Below, in pieces: positions 53,955 through 62,051 of a DNA stretch of 64,000 bases (position 1 is its first letter; every line of letters starts with the position of its first letter). The stretch is from Ignavibacteriota bacterium (GTDB lineage Bacteria; Bacteroidota; Ignavibacteria; SZUA-365), in the NCBI GenBank assembly GCA_016218045.1, contig JACRFB010000059.1, positions 124,001 to 188,000 of the forward strand, in the 5' to 3' direction. The notes under the pieces were generated by a model, which saw only the letters and a program-made list of their open reading frames with translations, was not told the DNA's origin and made no database searches. Both the position numbers and the translations under genes were made by a program.

Positions 53955-54251
53955 GAGTAGTAAGTAGTTGGTAGATAGTAGATCGGTCTACTCTGTCCGC
54001 GTCAGGAGACAGGATACAGGAGGAAGGAGACACAGATTGTTTCAATGCCTGTCTCCTGTCTCCATTCTCCTGTATCCTCACACGAGCATAAGGAGACAGG
54101 ATACAGGAGGCAGGAGACACGAATTGTGTCGATGCCTGTCTCCTGTCTCCTTTTTCCTGTATCCTCACACGAGCGTAAGGAGACAGGATACAGGAGGAAG
54201 GAGACACGAATTGTGTCGATGCCTGTCTCCTGTATCCTCACACGAGCATAA
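53955..54251 (+). repeat. Heptad hairpin array with 87-bp units
   Basis: TAGTAAG/TAGTTGG/TAGATAG heptads and TAGATCGGTCTAC come first. From 54005 there are two complete units of exactly 87 bp (54005-54091 and 54092-54178): heptads GGAGACA, GGATACA, GGAGGAA (or GGAGGCA) and GGAGACA, a 17-nt loop, four complementary heptads, and linker TCACACGAGC(A/G)TAA. A third, shorter unit ends at 54251. Loops differ (CAGATTGTTTCAATGCC and CGAATTGTGTCGATGCC) while stems are kept. Confidence 0.93.
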
Positions 54252-54263
54252 CCCGGTAACAAC

Positions 54264-55364
54264 ATGACACGAACATTGATGATCCTGGTTCTCCTGTGCG
54301 GCACACCTGCACTTCCTGTGTTTGCACAAGTGACAGTGGCGGTATATAACGACGAGGGCGCGTGGAGCGACGGCATCACCGCCTTCGAAAAGTTTCTGGA
54401 TTGGAAGGGCCTTACCCACCAACGGGTGAGCGCGGCCGACATCAACACAACAGCGCTCGATGGTACGTACAAGGTTGTATATTTTCCCGGGGGCTATGCG
54501 TACGACTATAAGCGCAAACTCACGGCGCGGGGGGAACAGCACATCCGTGATTTCGTAAACAACGGCGGCGCGTATATCGGGATATGCGCGGGCGCATTTT
54601 TTGCCGCGGACCGTGTGGATTGGGAGGGCGGATCGTATCCCTACACGCTGGGCCTGTTCAAGGGCACGGCGCGCGGAGCCCTGGATGTGATCACACCCTG
54701 GCCGGGTTGGGCAATGACATCGATCACCATGAGGCCGGACCATCCGATCACCGCAGGCAGGCGGTCGTCGTATACAACGCTCTACTACGGCGGACCCTCC
54801 TTCCATCCCGCCAGCGGCACACTGATCGACACACTCGCCACGTGGGACGCCGATGCCGCGTCACCCGCCATCATCACATTGACATACGGCAGCGGACGCG
54901 TGTTGCTTATCGGCCCGCATCCCGAGATCGAGGAGAACGACACACGCGACGGAACGGCCTTCGCCAGCGACCTGACCGACCCCGAGTCGGAATGGGGGAT
55001 GCTGTGGACATCGATGGACTGGCTATTACAACGTCCTATCAGCGATACAACGGTGACCGGCATTGAAGCGGGCGCGGAACCAACCACGCCGGACGTCATC
55101 ACCGTCTTTCCGAATCCCGCGGGGGCGTCCGCGACTGTCACACTCACGCAGCGTGTAACAACGACGGGGCGTCTCAGTCTCGTCGACGCGCTGGGACGTG
55201 AATGTATGGTGCTTCACGATGGTCCGGTGCTTCAGGGGCCTGCACATTTCCGCGTATCCATGCGAACGCCGGACGGAACAGCACTGCCTGCGGGGGTGTA
55301 TCACGTTGTGCTTCGTGTTGGTGACGGGGTACGAACGGCGCGTGTGGTAGTTGGTAGATGGTAG
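54264..55364 (+). CDS. Secreted BPL_N/glutamine-amidotransferase-like protein with T9SS domain
   Basis: A 366-residue protein with a signal peptide ending LPVFAQ and a class I amidotransferase-like fold of the biotin protein ligase N-terminal type: VYFPGGYAYDYKR, then GGAYIGICAGAFFAADRVDW with the nucleophile Cys. A His and Glu that could complete a triad occur in GPHPEIEEND. The C-terminus (ITVFPNPAGASATVTL, GVYHVVLRVG) is a T9SS domain. The substrate is unknown. Its last residues Gly-Arg-Trp and stop come from the heptad array that follows. Confidence 0.85.
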   Translation: MTRTLMILVLLCGTPALPVFAQVTVAVYNDEGAWSDGITAFEKFLDWKGLTHQRVSAADINTTALDGTYKVVYFPGGYAYDYKRKLTARGEQHIRDFVNNGGAYIGICAGAFFAADRVDWEGGSYPYTLGLFKGTARGALDVITPWPGWAMTSITMRPDHPITAGRRSSYTTLYYGGPSFHPASGTLIDTLATWDADAASPAIITLTYGSGRVLLIGPHPEIEENDTRDGTAFASDLTDPESEWGMLWTSMDWLLQRPISDTTVTGIEAGAEPTTPDVITVFPNPAGASATVTLTQRVTTTGRLSLVDALGRECMVLHDGPVLQGPAHFRVSMRTPDGTALPAGVYHVVLRVGDGVRTARVVVGRW

Positions 55365-55790
55365 TTAGTAGATAGTAGATCGGTCTACTGTGCCCCAGTG
55401 AGGAGACAGGAGACAGGAGACAGGAGACACGGATTGTTTCGATGCCTGTCTCCTGTCTCCTTCCTCCTGTATCCTCACACGAGCGTAAGGAGACAGAATA
55501 CAGGAGGAAGGAGGCCATCGAGTCAAGGCCTGTCTCCTGTCTCCTTCCTCCTGTGTCCTCACGGGAGTGTGAGGACCGCAGGGAGTTTTGGTGGCGCTGA
55601 ATGCAACCGGGTCGGTTACACAACTCCCCCTTCCCCCTCTTAAAAAGAGGGGGTTGTCCGATAATATTTTCAAACACGCGACTCCTGTCTCCTTCCTCCT
55701 GTATCCTCACACTCCTTGAATAGATCGATCTACCCATCTACCAACTACCATCTACCACCTACCACTTACCATCTACCAACCACCCTCGCC
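55345..55790 (+). repeat. Nested heptad array, outer TAGTTGG and inner GGAGACA families
   Basis: The array overlaps the end of the preceding gene. TAGTTGG-type heptads and TAGATCGGTCTAC start it; hairpin units of GGAGACA type with 17-nt and shorter loops follow to about 55580; an unrelated segment with a G/C hairpin lies at 55580-55670; then TGTCTCC-type heptads, TAGATCGATCTAC and CTACCAT/CTACCAC heptads close it. The outer and inner heptads are thus both arranged as opposite-strand pairs. Confidence 0.88.
55633..55653. terminator. Strong hairpin, CCCCCTCTT-AAA-AAGAGGGGG
   Basis: Nine-bp perfect arms with a 3-nt loop, within flanking AACTCCC...GGTTG sequence. It could terminate transcription in either direction. 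It sits in the middle of the nested heptad array. Confidence 0.5.
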
Positions 55791-55830
55791 CTACGTGGAA
55801 CGTTCCCAGACGGAACGTATTTTACGCTCC

Positions 55831-57117
55831 ATGAACTCCCGCCCCATTTTCCGGCAATGGCTGCCGTTGGCGACAACGTGGCTGATGATGTCGGCCGAGG
55901 GACCGTTTCTGGCGGCGGTGATTGCGCGGCTGGTGGATCCGAAGGAGAATCTGGCAGCGTATGGAGTGGCCTTTTCCTTTGCGCTGATCATGGAGGCGCC
56001 CATCATCATGATGATGAGCGCGGCGACGGCGCTGGTAAAGGACGGACGGTCGTACAGGCGGCTGCGTAACTTTTCCTATGCGCTGAACGGGCTCATCACG
56101 CTGGTCATGCTGCTGTTCCTGCTGCCGCCGGTGTTCGACACCGTGGCAATCCGCCTCATCGATCTGCCCGAACATGTCGCGCGCCTGACACACATGGCGA
56201 CACTCGCGCTGCTGCCCTGGCCCGCCGCCATCGGCTTCCGGCGTTTCTATCAGGGCATACTGATCAGCCGGCGGCTCACAAAATATGTGGCGTACGGCAC
56301 CGTGGTGCGTATCAGCACCATGGGCGGCGCGGCCCTGCTGCTCGCACAAGCCACAGAACTGCCCGGTGCAGCACTGGGCGGACTCGCGCTCAGCAGCGCG
56401 GTGGTGATTGAGGCCGTGCTGAGCCGTTTCATCACGGCGCGGTCCATCCGCGACCTCCGCGTCTCGCCCGACACGGTCGATCCTTCCACGATCACCTATC
56501 CCGCCATCGCGCGTTTCTACATTCCCCTCGCACTGACGTCGCTGCTCGCTCTCGGTGTACAACCGATGATCACATTTTTTATCGGCCAAAGCCGTATGGC
56601 GCTCGAATCGCTCGCGGTGCTGCCCGTCATCAACGCGCTCGTTTTTGTGTTCCGCAGTTTCGGTCTCTCGTTCCAGGAAGTCGCCATTGCAAACATCGGC
56701 GCGAGGCATGAGGGTCTGCCCGCTCTGCGCCGCTTTGCGACAGTGCTCGCCCTCTCAGCCGCGGGCGGACTCTCGCTCATCGCCTTCACACCGCTCGCAT
56801 CCTGGTGGCTCGGAAACGTGTCGGGCCTCCCGCCCGATCTCGCGGCCTTCGCCCTGATTCCGCTGCGCATTCAAACGCTCATACCCGCGGCCTCGGTGCT
56901 GCTCGCCTTTCAACACGCGCTGCTTGTACATGCGCGCACCACCACACCCATCACCTGGGGCACAGGCATAGAAGTGACCGGCATCATACTCATCCTTGTC
57001 GTCGCCGTGCCCTTCCTCGATCTCCCGGGCGCCGTCGCCGCCGCCTGCGCCCTGCTCATCGGCCGCGCCGCCGCAAACGTGTTCTTGATTCGGCCCAGTG
57101 CTGTTGCGGCTGCGTGA
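55831..57117 (+). CDS. MATE-like / ANK-like multi-helix transporter
   Basis: The ATG at 55831 (MNSRPIFRQWLPLATTWLMM) is chosen; GTG at 55795 would add 12 residues from the repeat region. The 428-residue product has about 12 hydrophobic helices. The motif LATTWLMMSAEGPFLAAVIA and later LLPWPAAIGFRRFYQGILIS place it in the MATE/polysaccharide-exporter superfamily, in the branch that includes progressive ankylosis (ANK)-like proteins. Substrate unknown. Stop is 38 bp before a heptad array. Confidence 0.8.
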   Translation: MNSRPIFRQWLPLATTWLMMSAEGPFLAAVIARLVDPKENLAAYGVAFSFALIMEAPIIMMMSAATALVKDGRSYRRLRNFSYALNGLITLVMLLFLLPPVFDTVAIRLIDLPEHVARLTHMATLALLPWPAAIGFRRFYQGILISRRLTKYVAYGTVVRISTMGGAALLLAQATELPGAALGGLALSSAVVIEAVLSRFITARSIRDLRVSPDTVDPSTITYPAIARFYIPLALTSLLALGVQPMITFFIGQSRMALESLAVLPVINALVFVFRSFGLSFQEVAIANIGARHEGLPALRRFATVLALSAAGGLSLIAFTPLASWWLGNVSGLPPDLAAFALIPLRIQTLIPAASVLLAFQHALLVHARTTTPITWGTGIEVTGIILILVVAVPFLDLPGAVAAACALLIGRAAANVFLIRPSAVAAA

Positions 57118-57154
57118 AGATTGGGTGTTTCACGCGTCATTGCGTCGCACGGTG

Positions 57155-57262
57155 TAGCAAGGTAGCAAAGTGGTAAGGTAGCAACGTGGAATGTCGCCAT
57201 CTTTTACTTTGCCACCTTGCTACTTTGCTACACGACTTGTCACGTTCACACGTGGAACGTTC
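57155..57262 (+). repeat. Heptad hairpin, GTAGCAA/AGGTAGC family
   Basis: GTAGCAA, GGTAGCA, AAGTGGT and AAGGTAG-type copies are followed, after a short loop around ATGTCGCCATC, by complementary copies (ACTTTGCCACCTTGC, TACTTTGCTAC). Then ACACGTGGAACGTTC, which also occurs near 55794. It lies between the transporter stop and gatB. Confidence 0.75.
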
Positions 57263-57295
57263 AAACTGACCGGCATTGATCCGTATATTGACGCT

Positions 57296-58750
57296 ATGAC
57301 AACGACGTACGAATCCGTGATAGGCCTCGAGGTCCATGCGCAGTTGCGCACGCGCAGCAAGGCGTTTTGCGCTTGTCCGAACGAGGCGGGGGCGGCTCCG
57401 AACTCCCGCACGTGTCCCGTCTGCCTCGGCCATCCGGGCACACTGCCGGTGCTGAACCGCGAGGCGGTGGATATGACCGTGTCGCTCGGCCTGGCCCTCG
57501 GTTGTTCCATACGCACCGTGTCGGGTTTTGCACGCAAGAATTATTTCTATCCGGATCTGCCCAAGGGGTATCAGATCACGCAGTACGAGGATCCGATCTG
57601 TCACAATGGCACCCTCGAGATAGAAACGGAGCAGGGAGTCCGAAAATCCGTTGGCATCATCCGCATCCATCTGGAAGAGGACGCGGGCAAGTCCATACAC
57701 GACATCGGACGTGAAACACTCATCGATCTGAATCGCAGCGGTGTGCCGCTGGCGGAAATCGTGAGTGCGCCCGATCTGCGCAGTCCCGCCGAGGCGCACG
57801 CCTATCTCACCCTGCTGCGGCAGACGGTGATGTACCTCGGCATCTGCGACGGCAACCTCGAGGACGGCTCCTTGCGCTGCGATGCAAATATCTCGGTGCG
57901 CCTCCGCGGCGACACGTCGTTCGGCACACGCACGGAATTGAAGAACCTGAATTCCTTCCGCAACGTGGAACGCGCGCTCGCCTTCGAAATCGAGCGGCAC
58001 ATCGCCGTGCTCGACGCGGGCGGCACAATCGTGCAACAGACGCTGCTGTGGGACGCGGGACGCGGCGAGACCGTGCCCATGCGCGGCAAGGAGGATGCGC
58101 ACGATTACCGCTACTTCCCCGAACCGGATCTGCCCGCCGTCGCCGTCGCACCCGAGCGCATCACGGCTCTGCGTGAACACCTGCCGGAGCTGCCTCTCGC
58201 GCTCCGCGACCGCCTCGCCGCACAGTACGGCATCCCGCTCTACGACGCGGGGGTGCTGACGGCCGAGCGTCCGATGGCCATGTATTTCGAACAGGTGGCG
58301 CGGGCGCTGAAAAGTCCCTCGCGGGAAACCTGGAAAATGGCCGCCAACTGGGTGATGGGTGATGTGTTGCGCGTGATGAAGGAGGAGCGCCGCGGCTTCG
58401 AGAATCCCGTCGTGCCCGCCGCGGCGATCGCCGATCTCATCGACCGCGTGCACGAGGGTGCCATTAGCGGAAAAATCGCGAAGGACGTATTCGAGGAAAT
58501 GCGGACGAGCGGCGATTCGCCCGCCGTGGTGATAGAACGCAAGGGACTCGCGCAGGTGTCGGACGAAAGCGCGCTCGAGGCGCTTGCCCGCGCGGCGCTC
58601 GAAACACATCCCGATTCGGTGGCGCTGTACCGCTCGGGACGCACAAATGTGCTCGGATTTTTTGTGGGCGAAGTGATGAAAGCCACACGCGGCCAAGCGA
58701 ATCCGGCCATCGTGAACCGCCTGCTGAAAGACATGCTGCATGGAGATTGA
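57296..58750 (+). CDS. gatB: Aspartyl/glutamyl-tRNA amidotransferase subunit B
   Basis: The start [20 protein letters not shown] at 57296 matches GatB. The 484-residue protein contains the signature [20 protein letters not shown], the Cys pair in [20 protein letters not shown] (zinc site), [20 protein letters not shown] and a C-terminal YqeY-like domain ending [16 protein letters not shown]-like. With GatA and GatC it converts Glu-tRNA(Gln) or Asp-tRNA(Asn) to the amide form. gatA and gatC are not in this window. The glycosyltransferase gene starts within its last 11 bp. Confidence 0.97.
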   Translation: MTTTYESVIGLEVHAQLRTRSKAFCACPNEAGAAPNSRTCPVCLGHPGTLPVLNREAVDMTVSLGLALGCSIRTVSGFARKNYFYPDLPKGYQITQYEDPICHNGTLEIETEQGVRKSVGIIRIHLEEDAGKSIHDIGRETLIDLNRSGVPLAEIVSAPDLRSPAEAHAYLTLLRQTVMYLGICDGNLEDGSLRCDANISVRLRGDTSFGTRTELKNLNSFRNVERALAFEIERHIAVLDAGGTIVQQTLLWDAGRGETVPMRGKEDAHDYRYFPEPDLPAVAVAPERITALREHLPELPLALRDRLAAQYGIPLYDAGVLTAERPMAMYFEQVARALKSPSRETWKMAANWVMGDVLRVMKEERRGFENPVVPAAAIADLIDRVHEGAISGKIAKDVFEEMRTSGDSPAVVIERKGLAQVSDESALEALARAALETHPDSVALYRSGRTNVLGFFVGEVMKATRGQANPAIVNRLLKDMLHGD

Positions 58751-59930
58751 CCTTTTCCTCGCGCTGTGTGTGATCGGCTCGTCCCGATTTTTTGTGGTCC
58801 TCGGCATGGGCTGGGCGCGTCTCGAAGGACGGGCGGCGATCTGCGACATCGATACACGGCGCGCAGCCGACACACCGCAATCCGGCGCGGACACACAACA
58901 CGAGGGTGCGATCGACGCGGATTCGTCCGTTGATGTGACCGTGATCATCGCCGCGCACAACGAGGCGCGGCACATGCCGGCACTGTGCAACGCGCTCGCG
59001 CGGCAGACCTGGCCTCTGCATCGTTTCCGTGTGCTCCTCATCGACGACCGCTCCGACGACGGCACCGCCAGTGCCGCGCGCGCCGCCGCGCCGGCTAATC
59101 TGTCCCTGCGGATACTGCGCATCGACGCGGTGCCCGCGGGCGTCTCACCAAAAAAGTACGCGCTGCACACCGCCATAGAACACAGCGCAACCGAGAACCT
59201 GCTCTTCACCGATGCGGACTGCGAACCGGCGCCGCACTGGATCGAGTCTATGATGCGGCATTTCTCTGCAGGGGCCGATGTGGTGATCGGGCTCTCGCCC
59301 GCGAGGGGCGGCAGCGGCGTCGCCGCGCAATACGCCGCCTTCGAAAGTGTGCGAACCGTCCTGCTCTCCTGCGGCGCCGCAGGATGGGAACGTCCCTACA
59401 TGGCAACCGGACGAAACTGGGGATACCGCGCCTCGGTGTACCGGAATATCGGAGGACTCACTCCTTTGTTCTCACAGCTCGGCGGAGACGACGATCTGCT
59501 GTTCCAGCGCTTCACATCCGCTGGTGCACGCGTGCGCGTCAACACCGATCCGGGCGGCATCTGTCCCACCGCCCCGCCGAAATCGCTGCCCGCGCTGCTG
59601 CGCGCCAAACTCCGCCACTTCCGCACATCCGCCTCCTACACGCGTTCCTCACAACTGTGGCTCGGGCTGTTCGTCGCCAGTGAACTGCTGGCGCTGGGCG
59701 CGGCGCCCGTGTGGTTCGCCGTCGTCCGCGGAGTCCATCCACTGCTGCTTGTGACGGGAGTCGTTGCAAAACTCCTGTACGACACGTCCTTCCTGCTGCC
59801 CGCGGCGCGGACTATGGGTTTCAGCCCCGGTCTCACGTTCCGCCTTCGCTTCGTTTTCCTCGAATGGATACACGCGCTATTTTCTCCCTTCGTCGGACTC
59901 CTCTCATTCGTTGTACGAAGCCGCTGGTGA
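58740..59930 (+). CDS. Membrane-bound family 2 glycosyltransferase
   Basis: Starts inside gatB (11-bp overlap). One N-terminal helix, then the GT2 core: [20 protein letters not shown], a DDRSDDG loop, the metal-binding DAD in [15 protein letters not shown] and the acid-base region [11 protein letters not shown]. Two or more helices near the C-terminus ([19 protein letters not shown] and [14 protein letters not shown]) anchor it. It transfers a sugar, probably onto a lipid or surface glycan. The next gene begins 2 bp after its stop, so the product acts with the methyltransferase and radical SAM enzyme. Confidence 0.9.
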   Translation: MEIDLFLALCVIGSSRFFVVLGMGWARLEGRAAICDIDTRRAADTPQSGADTQHEGAIDADSSVDVTVIIAAHNEARHMPALCNALARQTWPLHRFRVLLIDDRSDDGTASAARAAAPANLSLRILRIDAVPAGVSPKKYALHTAIEHSATENLLFTDADCEPAPHWIESMMRHFSAGADVVIGLSPARGGSGVAAQYAAFESVRTVLLSCGAAGWERPYMATGRNWGYRASVYRNIGGLTPLFSQLGGDDDLLFQRFTSAGARVRVNTDPGGICPTAPPKSLPALLRAKLRHFRTSASYTRSSQLWLGLFVASELLALGAAPVWFAVVRGVHPLLLVTGVVAKLLYDTSFLLPAARTMGFSPGLTFRLRFVFLEWIHALFSPFVGLLSFVVRSRW

Positions 59931-59932
59931 TC

Positions 59933-60769
59933 ATGTCGACCTCGGACGTCTTTCATAGCGCCTATGCGCTGGATCCCGCGCATCCCAATGCGGAGCGCTG
60001 GCAGCGCGCGATCGACGCCGCGCTTGCGCGGGGAGGTCTTGTTGTGCGGCTGCTGGAACACGCGGGTCTCGCCCCCGGCTCCGCTGTGCTGGATCTGGGC
60101 GCCGGCGTGGGAGGGACGGCGCAGGCGCTTGCCGTGCGCGGGTATCAGGTCACCGCCCTCGACCGCGATCCCGCGCGTGTCGCGGCGCTGTCGCGTCTCG
60201 CGGCATTCCGGGTGGAGACGGGAGATGCCGCGTGTACGGCCTTCGTGGACGCCTCCTTCGATGCGGTGGTATTGCAGGACATGCTGGAACACTGCGCGGA
60301 TCCGGCCGCGGTGCTGCGCGAAAGCGCACGGCTGCTGCGGCCCGAAGGAGTGTTGTACATCAGCACGCCGAATCGATTCGCCCTGCTGACTCTGGCGGCG
60401 GATCCGCACTGGGGCATCCCGCTGCTCGGTCTGCTGCGCAGATCCGCACTGCGCAGGGTGCTACGTCTCCTGCGTCCTCATGACGCCGTGCGTGAAGATC
60501 TTGCGCAGCTTCTCTCGTGGTCCGAACTGTCGTCCATGCTCCGCGGCGCGGGACTTCTGCCGACCCTGCACACGCGTGCTGTGACCGACGCGCTGTTCGA
60601 CCATCCCGGCGAAGTGGTGTGGAGCGATTTCCATCGGACCCTCGTGCGCGGCGCGTCGTTCCTCCGTCTCGACGCCGTTGTGCGCGGAATCGCGCGTGAT
60701 ACGGCGTCACCTCTGCAGCGTCTGCTTGTGCCCTCCTGGCATTGCATCTGCAGGAAGGCGCGGCCGTGA
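59933..60769 (+). CDS. Class I SAM-dependent methyltransferase
   Basis: The ATG at 59933 is 2 bp after the glycosyltransferase stop. The 278-residue product shows SAM motif I (AVLDLGAGVGGTAQALAV), the acidic residue in VTALDRDPARV, DAVVLQDMLEHCADPAAVLR and LLRPEGVLYISTPNRFALLT, typical of class I enzymes acting on lipids or small molecules (UbiE/Coq5-like). The C-terminal half holds a hydrophobic region and a SWSELSSMLRGAGL helix. Its stop overlaps the next start as GTGA. Confidence 0.88.
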   Translation: MSTSDVFHSAYALDPAHPNAERWQRAIDAALARGGLVVRLLEHAGLAPGSAVLDLGAGVGGTAQALAVRGYQVTALDRDPARVAALSRLAAFRVETGDAACTAFVDASFDAVVLQDMLEHCADPAAVLRESARLLRPEGVLYISTPNRFALLTLAADPHWGIPLLGLLRRSALRRVLRLLRPHDAVREDLAQLLSWSELSSMLRGAGLLPTLHTRAVTDALFDHPGEVVWSDFHRTLVRGASFLRLDAVVRGIARDTASPLQRLLVPSWHCICRKARP

Positions 60770-61773
60770 CGATCCGCACCCTCCGCAATCTGCTCCGCTG
60801 TGTCACGCCGCGACGCCTCTTCAATATGGCGGCCGTGCTGGTGTCGTACACGATATCCGATCTGACAAAACGGAGCTTGGTGTGGGGCATGCCGTACACC
60901 GTCACGCTCGAACCGACAAACCGCTGCAATCTGCGCTGCCCCGAATGTCCTTCCGGCAACGGCGAGATGGTGCGTCCGCTCGGCATGATGGACTACGATG
61001 CCTTCACGACGCTCATCGACGAACTCGCGCCCGAGACGTTTTACGTGCAGCTTTTTTTCCAGGGCGAGCCCTTCATCAATCCGCGCCTTGCCGACATGAT
61101 CCGTTACGCGCGCTCGAAGCGGATGTATGTGTCGGTGAGCACCAACGCGCATTACCTGCGCCCCGACACTGTGCGCGCGCTGTTCGCGAGCGGACTAGAC
61201 CGGCTCATCGTGTCGATCGACGGCATGAGCGAGGCGACGTATCAGGAATACCGAGTGGGCGGTTCCCTTGCGAAAGTACTCGCGGCACTCGATCTGCTCG
61301 ATGCGGAACGCGCCGCCTCCCCTTCCTCGATGGAAGTGGTGCTGCAATTCCTCATCACACGCGCAAACGAACACGAGATCCCCGCGCTACGCGCCCTTGC
61401 GGCGAAACATCGCGCGGCCGTGGCGCTCAAGACGATTCAGGTCTATTCGCTTGAATCGGCAGAGCAGTTCCTGCCACGCGAGGAGAAATACCGCCGCTAT
61501 ACCATCGAGGCGGGCGAGCTGCGGATGAAAGGCGCGCTGCGCAACCGCTGCGTGCGTCTCTGGGAGCGCAGTGTCATCACGTGGGACGGTGTTGTAGTAC
61601 CCTGCTGTTTCGATAAAAACGCCGCGTATCCCCTCGGCACCGTGAATGGCCGGCGCTTCCGCGACATCTGGCGTTCGGAGGAATATCACGCGTTCCGCCG
61701 CCGCATCCTCGCCGGCCGCCGCGAGGTGCCGATGTGTACGAATTGTACGGAGGGGCTGAGGGTGTATCGGTAG
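60766..61773 (+). CDS. Radical SAM/SPASM-type enzyme
   Basis: The GTG at 60766 overlaps the previous stop (GTGA) and is preferred to TTG at 60742. The 335-residue protein has LEPTNRCNLRCPECPSGNGE (Cys-x3-Cys-x2-Cys [4Fe-4S] site), SIDGMSEATYQEYR, and a C-terminal Cys cluster (CVRLWE..., VVPCCFDKN, MCTNCTEG) like SPASM domains that bind extra clusters. Such enzymes modify peptides, sugars or lipids. With the glycosyltransferase and methyltransferase it may build or alter a glycan or glycolipid. Its stop lies next to a heptad array. Confidence 0.88.
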   Translation: MTIRTLRNLLRCVTPRRLFNMAAVLVSYTISDLTKRSLVWGMPYTVTLEPTNRCNLRCPECPSGNGEMVRPLGMMDYDAFTTLIDELAPETFYVQLFFQGEPFINPRLADMIRYARSKRMYVSVSTNAHYLRPDTVRALFASGLDRLIVSIDGMSEATYQEYRVGGSLAKVLAALDLLDAERAASPSSMEVVLQFLITRANEHEIPALRALAAKHRAAVALKTIQVYSLESAEQFLPREEKYRRYTIEAGELRMKGALRNRCVRLWERSVITWDGVVVPCCFDKNAAYPLGTVNGRRFRDIWRSEEYHAFRRRILAGRREVPMCTNCTEGLRVYR

Positions 61774-61774
61774 G

Positions 61775-61988
61775 GAGAAGCTAGAATTCAGAAGCTAGAA
61801 TTCAGAATTCAGAATCCAGAATCCAGAATCCAGAATTCAGAATATCTACGATCAACGAGCATCGTGGGGATGGTACGTGTGCCGGGCGGAACAATCGTTA
61901 GACGGGCGTTACCGCAATGCGAATCACACTGCATTCTCGAATGTGATATTCTGGATTCTGAATTCTGGATTCTGGATTCTAGCTTCTT
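61775..61988 (+). repeat. Heptad hairpin, AGAATTC/AGAATCC family, around an 80-bp core
   Basis: About ten copies (AGAAGCT, AGAATTC, AGAATCC) start within two bases of the radical SAM stop codon. An ordinary-looking core of about 95 bp follows, then seven reverse-complementary copies (GGATTCT, GAATTCT, AGCTTCT). The outer pairs could form a stem of about 45 bp with a large loop. Confidence 0.88.
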
Positions 61989-62051
61989 CTTTCGCGACGT
62001 TTCCGTTTCGACGGCGTGTCGCGTACTTTGTACCGACCATCATCCACACAC

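Noticed and set aside
54005-55720. GGAGACA units as insertion sequences or MITEs with transposase
   Set aside because: No transposase, no target duplication and no fixed terminal repeats are visible; the pattern is short periodic units.
57137-59209. Minus-strand ORF of 690 codons opposite gatB and the glycosyltransferase
   Set aside because: Antisense shadow across two well-identified genes and part of a repeat; composition is Arg/His-rich without domains.
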